From Phycisphaeraceae bacterium (GTDB taxonomy: Bacteria > Planctomycetota > Phycisphaerae > Phycisphaerales > UBA1924): a stretch of 64,000 nt of DNA. Numbering within the stretch: position 1 is the stretch's first letter; the number at the start of each line of letters is the position of its first letter. The stretch is from contig JACKHB010000004.1 of assembly GCA_020639195.1 (NCBI GenBank), positions 124,001 to 188,000 on the forward strand. The letters are read 5' to 3'. A program made the translations under genes and the position numbers. Below are positions 41,419 through 49,294 of the stretch, piece by piece. The notes below the pieces were generated by a model. It ran no database searches. It was not told the DNA's origin and saw only the letters and a program-made list of their open reading frames with translations.

Positions 41419-44238
41419 ATGGCCAAGCGAGCATCCAGCACCCAGACCGCTCCGCGTGAACCCTCCGCCCCCAAGAAGGCGCCGAGGAAATCCGCCGCGA
41501 AGCCCACCGGCGCCAAGCCCGCCACGAAGGCCGGGGGCGGGCGTACATCGGGCCGCCCTCGAAGGACGGCTTCGACAGGATTCACATCCGGAAGCGCCAA
41601 GGGCCGCCACCTGGTCATCGTCGAGTCGCCCGCCAAGGCAAAGACCATCAACAAGTATCTGGGGACGGACTATCTCGTTCTGGCCAGTGTTGGCCACGTC
41701 CGAGATCTGCCGAGCAAGGCCAAGAAGGGTGAGAAGACCCCCGTTCCCGGGGTGGACCTCCAGGAGAACTTCGCACCCACGTACGAGGTGCTGTCCGGCA
41801 AGGACAAGGTCATCACGGAACTCAAGCGGGCCGCGAAGGAGACACGTGACAGCGGGCGTGAGGTCTGGTTCGCCACCGACCTCGATCGCGAGGGCGAGGC
41901 GATCGCGTGGCACCTGGCCCAGGAGTTGGGCATCGCGTCGGAGCAGGCGAAGCGCGTGGTCTTCGCGGCGATCACCAAGAGCGAGATCGAGAGGGCCTTT
42001 CACCACCCCCACCCGATCGACGAAGACAAGGTGAACGCCCAGCAGGCCCGGCGGGTGCTCGATCGCATCGTCGGTTACCAAGTCTCACCGCTGCTCTGGA
42101 AGAAAGTGGCGCGGGGCCTCTCCGCGGGCAGGGTTCAGAGCGTCGCGGTTCGCGTCGTCGTGGAACGCGAGCGAGAGATCCGCGCGTTTGTTCCTGAAGA
42201 ATTCTGGAGCCTCGAGGCCTGCCTTACCCCCGAGTTGGCCAAGGCTCAGGGCTTTGCGAAGTCGTGGGCCGAGCTGCTCGCCTCGCGCGACGATCGGGGC
42301 AAGGGACCCACCCTCAAGGATCAGAACGCATGGCTGGCCGGCCATTCGTCGCTCCGCGCCGAATTGGTCGAGTTCCGCGGCCAGAGGGCTGACCTGCGTC
42401 AGCGTGAGGGCTTCACCTTCGATCGCGCCGACGCCTGCGATCTGACGCCACGCGTCCGCGAGATTCTCGAAGCGATCGGCGCTCGCAACGTGCGCTCGCG
42501 CCTCACCGAGGAACAAGCGGGACGCGGTCCGGCCCGCTGGCGGCGGACGATCCAGTGCGATGTGGATTCCGGCGCTCGATTCGCCGTGTCCTCAATCGAC
42601 ACCAAGCGAACCTCGAGCCGCCCGCAAGCGCCGTTCATTACGAGCACGCTGCAGCAGGCCGCGAGCTCGCGCCTGGGCTTCGGCGCGCAGCGCACCATGC
42701 GCGCCGCGCAGCAGTTGTACGAGGGCGTTGACATTCCGGGCGAGGGGCCGGTCGGCCTCATCACCTACATGCGCACCGATTCGACGCACCTGTCACGCGA
42801 GGCCGTCGACATGGCCCGCGACTACATTCTGAAGGAGTTCGGGCCGAAGTACCTGCCATCGTCCCCAAGCGTCTACACGTCAAGCAACAAGGCGGCTCAG
42901 GAGGCGCACGAGGCCATCCGCCCCACATCTCTTCAGTACCCGCCGCAGCGGGTGCAGCGGGCGCTGTCGTCTGATCAGCTCCGCCTGTACACGGTGATCT
43001 GGGAGCGCTTCGTCGCCTGCCAGATGACCAACGCACAATGGGATTCCACCACGGTCGAGATCGAGGCTGGCCCGGAGCAGAGCCCTATCGCTAAGCTCCG
43101 CGCGTCGGGTCGCGTTCTGGCGTTCGACGGCTTCTACCGCGTGGCCGGGGTGCCCACCGCCAGCGACACCGCGACCCTCCCGCCCCTGCGTGCGAACCAG
43201 GCGCTGGCCCCGTTTGACCTGGACGCCCAGCAGCGTTTCACCAGCCCGCCCGCGCGATACTCCGAGGCCTCGCTCATCAAGATGCTCGAGTCCGAGGGCA
43301 TCGGGCGGCCCTCGACCTACGCCTCGATCATCCAGGTCATCCAGGACCGCAAGTACGTCGAGCAGCTCGAGCGCCGCTTTTACGCCACCGACCTGGGCGA
43401 GGTCGTCACCGACAAGCTCATCGAGGCCTTCCCCAACATCATGGAGGTCGGCTACACCCGCGATCTCGAGGGCAAGCTCGACAAGATCGAGGAAGAGCAC
43501 ACCGACTGGATCCAGACCCTCCACGACTTCTACGGCCCCTTCCAGGAGTCGCTGGAGCTCGCGCACGAGAACCTCACTCACGCCAAGGCCGAGACACAGC
43601 CCGCGCCCAAGGAGTACCGCTGCGCCGACTGCGGCGCCGACATGGTGTACCGCTTCGGCAAGAGCGGGCGGTTCCTCTCGTGCTCGCGCTACCCCGACTG
43701 CAAGTACGCCAGCCCCTGCGACCGCGAGGGCAGGCCGCAACCCATCGAGACGGTGGATGTCGCGTGTCCGCTGTGTGGCGGGGCCATGACGCGCCGCACG
43801 GGGCGCTTCGGCCCCTTCCTGGGCTGCGCTCGCTACGGCGACAAGGTCAACCCCTGCACGGGCATCCTCAACATCGACAAGAAGGGCCACGTTGTCGCCC
43901 CCTCTCCGCCTCCGTATGTGACCGACCTGCCCTGTCCCACATGCGAGGCCCCGCTGAATCTCCGATCTGGGCTGCGAGGACCGTGGCTGGGTTGCTCGAG
44001 ATTCCCAAAGTGCCGCGGGCGCGGCAAATGGGCCGAGCTCGACGATGCCACGCGAGAGGCGCTGGAGAAGGCCTTGGCGCAGCACGATCGCGAGAACCCC
44101 GTCCCCATCATCCGCACTATGGGAGGCAAGCCGCTCACCGACGCCAAGGGGAAGCCGCTTCCTGACGCCCCTTCGGTCGATGCGCTGGTGAGCGATCGAG
44201 ACGAGTCCGATGCGGGTGAGGAACGCCAGGCGGGGTGA
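41419..44238 (+). CDS. topA: DNA topoisomerase I
   Basis: This is the 939-aa type IA topoisomerase that relaxes negative supercoils. A basic Lys/Ala/Pro leader precedes the TOPRIM domain (HLVIVESPAKAKTINKYLG near 65; WFATDLDREGEAIAWHL with the metal-binding DxDxEGE). The catalytic Tyr is in GLITYMRTDSTHLS at about residue 450. Three C-terminal zinc ribbons follow (YRCADCGADM, VACPLCGGAM, LPCPTCEAPL, each with a second Cys pair; the second ends in a degenerate spacing). The start ATG at 41419 has weak SD and follows the AT-rich spacer. An upstream GTG or ATG start (from 41275) would add unlike sequence. Confidence 0.97.
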   Translation: MAKRASSTQTAPREPSAPKKAPRKSAAKPTGAKPATKAGGGRTSGRPRRTASTGFTSGSAKGRHLVIVESPAKAKTINKYLGTDYLVLASVGHVRDLPSKAKKGEKTPVPGVDLQENFAPTYEVLSGKDKVITELKRAAKETRDSGREVWFATDLDREGEAIAWHLAQELGIASEQAKRVVFAAITKSEIERAFHHPHPIDEDKVNAQQARRVLDRIVGYQVSPLLWKKVARGLSAGRVQSVAVRVVVEREREIRAFVPEEFWSLEACLTPELAKAQGFAKSWAELLASRDDRGKGPTLKDQNAWLAGHSSLRAELVEFRGQRADLRQREGFTFDRADACDLTPRVREILEAIGARNVRSRLTEEQAGRGPARWRRTIQCDVDSGARFAVSSIDTKRTSSRPQAPFITSTLQQAASSRLGFGAQRTMRAAQQLYEGVDIPGEGPVGLITYMRTDSTHLSREAVDMARDYILKEFGPKYLPSSPSVYTSSNKAAQEAHEAIRPTSLQYPPQRVQRALSSDQLRLYTVIWERFVACQMTNAQWDSTTVEIEAGPEQSPIAKLRASGRVLAFDGFYRVAGVPTASDTATLPPLRANQALAPFDLDAQQRFTSPPARYSEASLIKMLESEGIGRPSTYASIIQVIQDRKYVEQLERRFYATDLGEVVTDKLIEAFPNIMEVGYTRDLEGKLDKIEEEHTDWIQTLHDFYGPFQESLELAHENLTHAKAETQPAPKEYRCADCGADMVYRFGKSGRFLSCSRYPDCKYASPCDREGRPQPIETVDVACPLCGGAMTRRTGRFGPFLGCARYGDKVNPCTGILNIDKKGHVVAPSPPPYVTDLPCPTCEAPLNLRSGLRGPWLGCSRFPKCRGRGKWAELDDATREALEKALAQHDRENPVPIIRTMGGKPLTDAKGKPLPDAPSVDALVSDRDESDAGEERQAG

Positions 44239-44335
44239 CCGGCTCATCGTGGAACCGGACGGCGGGTATCACGAATAAGATCCACTCTGCCGAGACGAAC
44301 CGGTTCGTCCGGCTTCTGTTGTGTTTGGAGGAATG

Positions 44336-45016
44336 ATGAGAGCGACCTGTATTTCCGTTGTCTGCCTTTCCGCCGCGGCGGCCCAGGCCCAGTACCTTGC
44401 CGACTTTGACGCTGAGACCGAGGGCTTCCTCGGCGAGACGTACACGACCGGCGGGATCACCTTCTTCGATGCCAACAACGTCAGCGGGTTCTATCCCGAC
44501 GGTGCCCCCTTCGACCCCGATGAGCTGGGGCGCGATTTGATTATCGAGCGGTCGGTCGTGGTCTGGAACGACTTTCCGGCCTTCGTTTCCTTTCCGAATA
44601 CCTTGACATTTGGCAAGGCATTCATTCCAGGCGACAATGTCACCATCGGCCCGCTGGCGACGGCCTCCATGACCGCGCCGGGCGCGTTTACCTCGGGCTC
44701 ACTCGACCTCATCTACTACGAGAATGGGCCGTGGGGCGGCATCGAGGTCACGCTCGAGGCGCTCCTGGGCGGGGCCGTCGTTGGCTCAAGCTCATTTGTT
44801 GTTGCCGATGGCGGAGGGCGCGACAACCCCGCCGCCATCCACCTCGAAGTCGCCGCCGCGGCGTTCGACACGATGCGCATCTTCTCGACGCTCAACGGTG
44901 ACTACACGACGATCCGTGGCCTGGTCGACAACGTCAACCTCGTGCCAACTCCGGGCGCGATGGGCGTGCTCGCACTCGGCGGTCTTGTCGGCCTCCGCCG
45001 CCGCCGCCACTCGTAG
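44336..45016 (+). CDS. PEP-CTERM secreted protein
   Basis: A signal peptide (MRATCISVVCLSAAAAQAQ) precedes a 226-aa beta-sandwich-like protein (YLADFDAETEGFLGETYTT; GSLDLIYYENGPWGGIEVTL). The tail VPTPGAMGVLALGGLVGLRRRR is a PEP-CTERM signal (Pro-Thr-Pro instead of Pro-Glu-Pro, hydrophobic run, Arg cluster), so it is likely anchored after cleavage by an exosortase. GGAGGA at 44327-44332 precedes two ATGs at 44333 and 44336; the second has the better spacing. A terminator follows. Confidence 0.75.
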   Translation: MRATCISVVCLSAAAAQAQYLADFDAETEGFLGETYTTGGITFFDANNVSGFYPDGAPFDPDELGRDLIIERSVVVWNDFPAFVSFPNTLTFGKAFIPGDNVTIGPLATASMTAPGAFTSGSLDLIYYENGPWGGIEVTLEALLGGAVVGSSSFVVADGGGRDNPAAIHLEVAAAAFDTMRIFSTLNGDYTTIRGLVDNVNLVPTPGAMGVLALGGLVGLRRRRHS

Positions 45017-45040
45017 CACCCGGCGAATCAAAGTCACCCG

Positions 45041-45073
45041 CGCGGCGTCGCCCAGATGGCGACGCCGCGTTTT
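45041..45073. terminator. Strong terminator-like hairpin after the PEP-CTERM gene
   Basis: A perfect 12-bp stem (CGCGGCGTCGCC / GGCGACGCCGCG, 45041-45052 and 45058-45069), a 5-base loop and TTTT at 45070-45073 stand 24 bp after the stop. On the minus strand the convergent gene lies 100 bp away; no T-run faces that way. Confidence 0.85.
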
Positions 45074-45172
45074 CGATGGCCGTGGAACCCGAATCATCTT
45101 GAATTGATGCAAAGCGCCGCGAGGCGAGATGCCACTCGGCGCGGGTGTGGATCGAACTCACACAGGGAAGGA

Positions 45173-46486
45173 TCAGTGGCCGGCTTCGGGCGACTCGGGT
45201 GCCTCCATCAGCCCTTTCTCAACGAGATACGCATCGATCATGTTCTGGATGCGATCAAACGTCACGCCGGCCTCGTAGCCCGGAAAGTTGTCGAGCGCTT
45301 CGCCGGCGATGCCGATCACGAAGTATGTTGGAAACTGAACGATGCCGTAGACACGGCGCATCTCCTCACCGTTGAGCAGCACCGGGTACGTCGCGCCGCG
45401 CGAGCGCAGGTAGCTCACCGCGGCACTGGGGTCTTTCTCGCGGAAATTGATCGCGAGCACCCTGACAGGCATGTTCATGTCACGATATCGCTGCTGGAGC
45501 GCCTCGAGTTCCTGCACGACGCCCTTGTCCTGCTTGTGCAGGTACTGCCAAGTCGCGAAGAAGTCGAGCACGAGCACCGTGCCCCTGAGATCTGCCAGTC
45601 GGAACCGCTCTCCATCAGAGGAGACGAGATCGAACGGCTGCGCCGGGTTGCGAATCTTGGTGTGAGCGGTCTCGGGTGGGATGATCTCGCCGCCGGGCCT
45701 AACGACGTTCTGCTCCGGAGAGGGATTCGGATCCGGCGCGTATCCGGGCGGCCGCGCCAGCTCGAAGACCGAGTCCTCGACGTCGCCCTCGAGCGTCACG
45801 TTGTGAAACTCTTTGAACACGGAGCCGCTCATGATGCTGGCGCTGACCACCATCTCGACCCGGCGCGGAATCCCATCCTCGGCACCGAGATACACCAGCG
45901 TGTGTCGGGCCGACGACACCTGTCCGTTCGCCTGCACCTGAGGCACTCTGATGACGTCACAGGGAACCCCGTCCACCTCGGCCGGCGCTTCGGTGTCGAT
46001 CCCTGGAGTCTCGATCCACGCCTTGATGCCCTGTGCCGAGAACACCTCCGTGACCAGCGTTTCCTTCGCGAGTCGAACCTGATTGCTCCCGCGAGTCAAC
46101 CGCTCGAGCCTCTGTCGGGCCTCGTGTGCCTCATGATCGAGCCAGTAGTACAGCCGACCCTTCATGATCACGTCGTAGTCGACGTCGGGATTCCCGATTG
46201 CAGTACGACCTGTTCCGCTCAGGCGCACGCTGAATGGCAGCATGCCCGGCGGAACGCGCTCGCCCGCCTCGACCACGCGCTTGGCGACGACCTTGCCCTC
46301 GGCCGACGGAAGAATCGATGCGAGCGACTCCGATGCCCCCAAAACGACATCGGCCGAGAACGTCTGCATCAAGTCCACGGCCGCGGCGGCGCGCTCGAGC
46401 TTAGCCTTGGCCTCTTCGGGATCGGCGTGGGCCATCGGCGCAGACATCAGCAGCCCAGCCAGGGACGCGACAAGCAGGCTCTTCAT
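45173..46486 (-). CDS. Secreted LolA-like plus TlpA-fold protein lacking the CxxC motif
   Basis: The 437-aa protein has a signal peptide (MKSLLVASLAGLLMSAPMAHA). Residues about 25-260 resemble the LolA/DUF2092-type lipoprotein-carrier fold (FSVRLSGTGRTAIGNPDVDY, LVYLGAEDGIPRRVEMVVS). The C-terminal part from about 300 is a thioredoxin/TlpA fold (AQPFDLVSSDGERFRLADLRG, TVLVLDFFATW, TYPVLLNGEEMRRVYGI, QFPTYFVIG with the cis-Pro). The usual WCxxC is replaced by WQYLHKQ, so no redox cysteine pair exists. It may be a structural or binding TlpA relative. Upstream is trpC, 128 bp away. Confidence 0.75.
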   Translation of the reverse strand: MKSLLVASLAGLLMSAPMAHADPEEAKAKLERAAAAVDLMQTFSADVVLGASESLASILPSAEGKVVAKRVVEAGERVPPGMLPFSVRLSGTGRTAIGNPDVDYDVIMKGRLYYWLDHEAHEARQRLERLTRGSNQVRLAKETLVTEVFSAQGIKAWIETPGIDTEAPAEVDGVPCDVIRVPQVQANGQVSSARHTLVYLGAEDGIPRRVEMVVSASIMSGSVFKEFHNVTLEGDVEDSVFELARPPGYAPDPNPSPEQNVVRPGGEIIPPETAHTKIRNPAQPFDLVSSDGERFRLADLRGTVLVLDFFATWQYLHKQDKGVVQELEALQQRYRDMNMPVRVLAINFREKDPSAAVSYLRSRGATYPVLLNGEEMRRVYGIVQFPTYFVIGIAGEALDNFPGYEAGVTFDRIQNMIDAYLVEKGLMEAPESPEAGH

Positions 46487-46614
46487 CTCTGGATTCTCCG
46501 CTCCCAAGGAACTCCCCAAGACGGGTCTAACGGCGAGCGGGTCGCCGTGTTGCGGCTTGGATCGTTCCGATCATAGGTCCACTGCAGCCCAACTCTCGAA
46601 CGGTTCACGTTCGG

Positions 46615-47439
46615 TTACGGGCGGGCCAGCAAGTCCCGCAACGCCTGTCCGGGATCGGGCTGGCGCATGAGGTGTTCCCCCACCAGCACCCCTCCAACCC
46701 CGGCCTCGGCGAGCCTCAACAGGTCCGCCGGTGAGGAGATCCCCGACTCGCTGACCAGCCTCGAGGGATCGCTCACGGCGCTCACCAGATCAAGCGTCCG
46801 CTGGAGGTCAGTCGTCATGGTCGAAAGGTCCCGGTTGTTGATTCCCAGCAGCCATCGCTGCCTGGGCAGCCCGCCGAGGAGGTGCTGCGTGCGCTGGACG
46901 TTCTCGGACGTGTGAGCCTCGGCGAGCACCTCCATGCCGAGGTCAATTGCGAGCTCGGCGAACTCGCCGATCTGGGTGTCGGTGAGGCATTCCGCGATCA
47001 GGAGAACGGCATCGGCCCCGATGACCCGGCTCTCGACGACCTGCCACGGGTCGATCAGGAAGTCCTTGCGGAGGATCGGGAGCGCAACGGCTCTGCGGAT
47101 TGGCTGGATATGGGACGCCGATCCGCCGAAGAACCTCTCGTCCGTGAGGCAGGAGATCGCGCTGGCCCCGGCCCGGAGGTACGCGCTGGCGATGGACACG
47201 GGATCGAACGCATTCTGGTATTCCGACCGCATCCATCCCGCTGAGGGACTCCTGCGCTTGACCTCCGCGATGACCCGCGGCATGTCGCCCGGCGCCCGAA
47301 TCGCCCCGACCAAGGAGCGAGTCGGCTCGAGGCCCACGATCCTCGCGCGCAGCACGTGTTCGGGGGCAGCGCGCTTCGCACGTGAGACGTGTTCCCGGGT
47401 GTGCTCGAGGATGTCGCGAAGGACCGCGGGCGTCGTCAT
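46615..47439 (-). CDS. trpC: Indole-3-glycerol phosphate synthase
   Basis: This 274-aa TIM-barrel enzyme makes indole-3-glycerol phosphate in tryptophan synthesis. Active-site blocks are IAEVKRRSPSAGWM (catalytic Lys near 58), FLIDPWQVVESRVIGADAVL with LRKDF, LAEAHTSENV, LGINNRDLSTMTTDL, and VSESGISSPADLLRL. The ATG at 47439 is required for the first helix (LRDILEHTREHV). Its start overlaps by 29 bp, head to head, the start of the CPBP gene on the other strand. No other trp gene is in the window. Confidence 0.95.
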   Translation of the reverse strand: MTTPAVLRDILEHTREHVSRAKRAAPEHVLRARIVGLEPTRSLVGAIRAPGDMPRVIAEVKRRSPSAGWMRSEYQNAFDPVSIASAYLRAGASAISCLTDERFFGGSASHIQPIRRAVALPILRKDFLIDPWQVVESRVIGADAVLLIAECLTDTQIGEFAELAIDLGMEVLAEAHTSENVQRTQHLLGGLPRQRWLLGINNRDLSTMTTDLQRTLDLVSAVSDPSRLVSESGISSPADLLRLAEAGVGGVLVGEHLMRQPDPGQALRDLLARP

Positions 47440-48526
47440 TGGGCTGATTGTTCTCTTCTCGTGCGCCGGGATCGCCCGGGCCCAGGACCTATCGTCCGAA
47501 CGGGGAGAGCGCCCGGCCACGATTGCGGAACGGCTCGAGGCGGTCAAGAACCTCAAGGTACGCGAGGCCGTGGAGCAGCTTGCCGCAAACTGGACCACCG
47601 TTGTGCTCATCGCGAGCGTGGTGGTGCTTGTCTTTCTCGTGGCGGCGGGGGTGCTCCGTCCGGGCGGATTCGCCCGCGCCGGCACGCGCGACTGCAAGTC
47701 CTACCCGGCGTTTCTCTGGCTGTTTGCCGCGATGGTGATGTTCCTCGCCCTCCCTCTGGCCGTGGACGCGATCGGGCGGGTTCCGATCGTCGATCGCCTC
47801 GCCGAGGGCCAGAGCCTGTCCCGGGCCGCGGGATTTGGTGAGGGCGAGCCGAGCGCCGCCGAGCGCGCCCACATGGAGCAGATCGGCGAGGCGCAGCGCG
47901 AGATGCGCCGCGAGGCCATCGTGAAGGGCTGCGGGTACGCCGCGTGCTCGGCGCTCGGTCTCGGCCTGATGGTCATGCTCGCGCGGGGAGCCCCGGATGC
48001 CGGCCTTCGCTTTGGCGGCATGGACCCGATGCTGGCGGTGGGGTGTTTCATCCTCTCGCTCCCCATCGTGCAACTGGCCGACATCGGCGCCCAGGCCGCG
48101 TACGAGCAGTTCGCCGATCGGCCCCCGCCCGTGGTCGCGCACGATCTGCTGCGCATGATCGTCGACCAGCGGTCCGATCCGTACGTGTGGGCGTTGATCG
48201 GCGCGGCGGTCATCGGCGCGCCCATCGTTGAGGAGATCACTTTCCGGGTGGGCTTGCAGTCGTTCTTCATGCGTACGTTCGGCGGACCGTGGCCGGGCGT
48301 CTTCATCACCAGCGTCATCTTCACGAGCCTGCACTGGAGCGCATTGCCCGCCGAGGCGCAGCACGGCTGGGGCGTCCTCCTGCTCGGCTCGCTGTTTGTC
48401 TTCTCGCTGTGCCTGGGCGTCGCCTACGAGCGGACTCGCCGTCCGGGAGTCCCGATCGTCATGCACATGCTGTTCAACGCCATGAACGTCGTGATCGCCA
48501 TGTCGATGAAGCCCGAGGCGGCCTGA
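47411..48526 (+). CDS. CPBP-family intramembrane metalloprotease
   Basis: This 371-aa membrane protein has a signal-like N-terminus (MSRRTAGVVIGLIVLF...AGIARA), several hydrophobic segments, and the CPBP/Abi motifs EEITFRVG near 272, TSLHWS near 305, and HMLFNAMN near 355, which supply Glu, Arg and His ligands of this Rce1-like class. Such proteins cleave or mature membrane peptides; the substrate is unknown. The signal peptide demands the ATG at 47411, so the divergent overlap with trpC is real on paper. Convergent with the Rrf2 gene, four bases apart. Confidence 0.8.
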   Translation: MSRRTAGVVIGLIVLFSCAGIARAQDLSSERGERPATIAERLEAVKNLKVREAVEQLAANWTTVVLIASVVVLVFLVAAGVLRPGGFARAGTRDCKSYPAFLWLFAAMVMFLALPLAVDAIGRVPIVDRLAEGQSLSRAAGFGEGEPSAAERAHMEQIGEAQREMRREAIVKGCGYAACSALGLGLMVMLARGAPDAGLRFGGMDPMLAVGCFILSLPIVQLADIGAQAAYEQFADRPPPVVAHDLLRMIVDQRSDPYVWALIGAAVIGAPIVEEITFRVGLQSFFMRTFGGPWPGVFITSVIFTSLHWSALPAEAQHGWGVLLLGSLFVFSLCLGVAYERTRRPGVPIVMHMLFNAMNVVIAMSMKPEAA

Positions 48527-48530
48527 TGCG

Positions 48531-49034
48531 CTAGCGCGGGCGCATCGGCTTGCGCGCCCGGAACGACTCGCGCGGCTTGCGCCCCTTGCCGGGCTTGGGC
48601 CTTCTTGCGGGTCTGAGGCCCTCTTCCTGGTAGGCGACGCGAAAATCCTCGAACGTCGTCTTGGTGAGAATGTCGTTGATGGTCGAACGCACCTGAACGA
48701 GCTTGTCGTGCAGCACGCACGGCTGGCCGACGCCACAGTACCCGCCGCCGAACGGGCAGACGTCCGACTCGTTCTCTCGTTCGAACAGTCGATACACGTC
48801 GTGGAGGGTGATCTCCTTCGGCGGACGCGCCAGGGTGAAGCCGCCGCCGGGCCCTCGGGTTCCGGTCACCAGCCCGGCCTGCGAGAGCATCGACAGCAGC
48901 TTGGAGACGAAGGGCTTCTGCAGCCTGCGGTCCTCGGCGATGTCCGACGCCGAGAGACGCGTGACGCCGCCGTCGTACACCTCGGCCAGTCGGCTCATCG
49001 CGGCGATCGCGTTCTCGGTGGCCTTGCCGTACAT
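48531..49034 (-). CDS. Rrf2-family transcription regulator
   Basis: This 167-aa protein has an Rrf2 winged helix: MYGKATENAIAAMSRLAEVY, SASDIAEDRRLQKPFVSKL and GLVTGTRGPGGGFTLARPP (wing). CPFGGGYCGVGQPC carries three Cys as in IscR/NsrR Fe-S-binding clusters. So it probably senses iron-sulphur, oxygen or NO. The tail is basic (RPKPGKGRKPRESFRARKPM). The ATG at 49034 begins the family homology. Candidate operator palindromes lie upstream. Confidence 0.9.
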   Translation of the reverse strand: MYGKATENAIAAMSRLAEVYDGGVTRLSASDIAEDRRLQKPFVSKLLSMLSQAGLVTGTRGPGGGFTLARPPKEITLHDVYRLFERENESDVCPFGGGYCGVGQPCVLHDKLVQVRSTINDILTKTTFEDFRVAYQEEGLRPARRPKPGKGRKPRESFRARKPMRPR

Positions 49035-49226
49035 GGATGACCTCTCCGGGGTGTCGGGCTCTCGCGCCCCGACGCGGGCCGTGCGGGCGGATCGAGGGCG
49101 CGGAGTGTACACGAAGGGGTCCTCGCGGCGGGCAGAGGCCCGGGCGTGCTGGGCCATCGGCGAGGGTGAGCGGGAATCGGATGACCGGAGCCACGCCCGG
49201 GGCGCTCCGCGAACGATCGCTCGGGC

Positions 49227-49254
49227 AGTCTATCGGGCTGTCTTGCTGATTCAA
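49227..49254 (-). promoter_or_regulatory. Candidate promoter of the Rrf2 gene with palindromic sites
   Basis: On the minus strand TTGAAT (49249-49254) and TAGACT (49227-49232) are 16 bp apart. The -35 overlaps the inverted repeat CTTG-6-CAAG (49242-49255), and a second palindrome lies at 49263-49280. Both are candidate operators for autoregulation. Unverified. Confidence 0.35.
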
Positions 49255-49262
49255 GATATTCC

Positions 49263-49280
49263 GGTCACGTTTTCGTGACC
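49263..49280. repeat. Inverted repeat GGTCACG-TTTT-CGTGACC
   Basis: A perfect 7-bp inverted repeat with a TTTT centre lies 14 bp after the gspE/pilB stop and upstream of the Rrf2 gene. There is no T-run after the stem on either strand, so it does not look like a rho-independent terminator; a dimeric regulator site is possible. Confidence 0.5.
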
Positions 49281-49294
49281 AGCGGCTCCGGGGC

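Noticed and set aside
45131..45180. tRNA-like 3' arm: GTGTG..TTCGATC..CACAC on the minus strand with a flanking GCCACT/AGTGGC pair
   Set aside because: No D-arm, anticodon arm or acceptor partner; one mismatch in the T-stem and it overlaps the end of a coding gene. Coincidence is likelier than an att-site tRNA remnant.
46934..47410. Longer N-terminus for the CPBP protease
   Set aside because: It would read antisense through trpC and place a long leader before a normal signal peptide.
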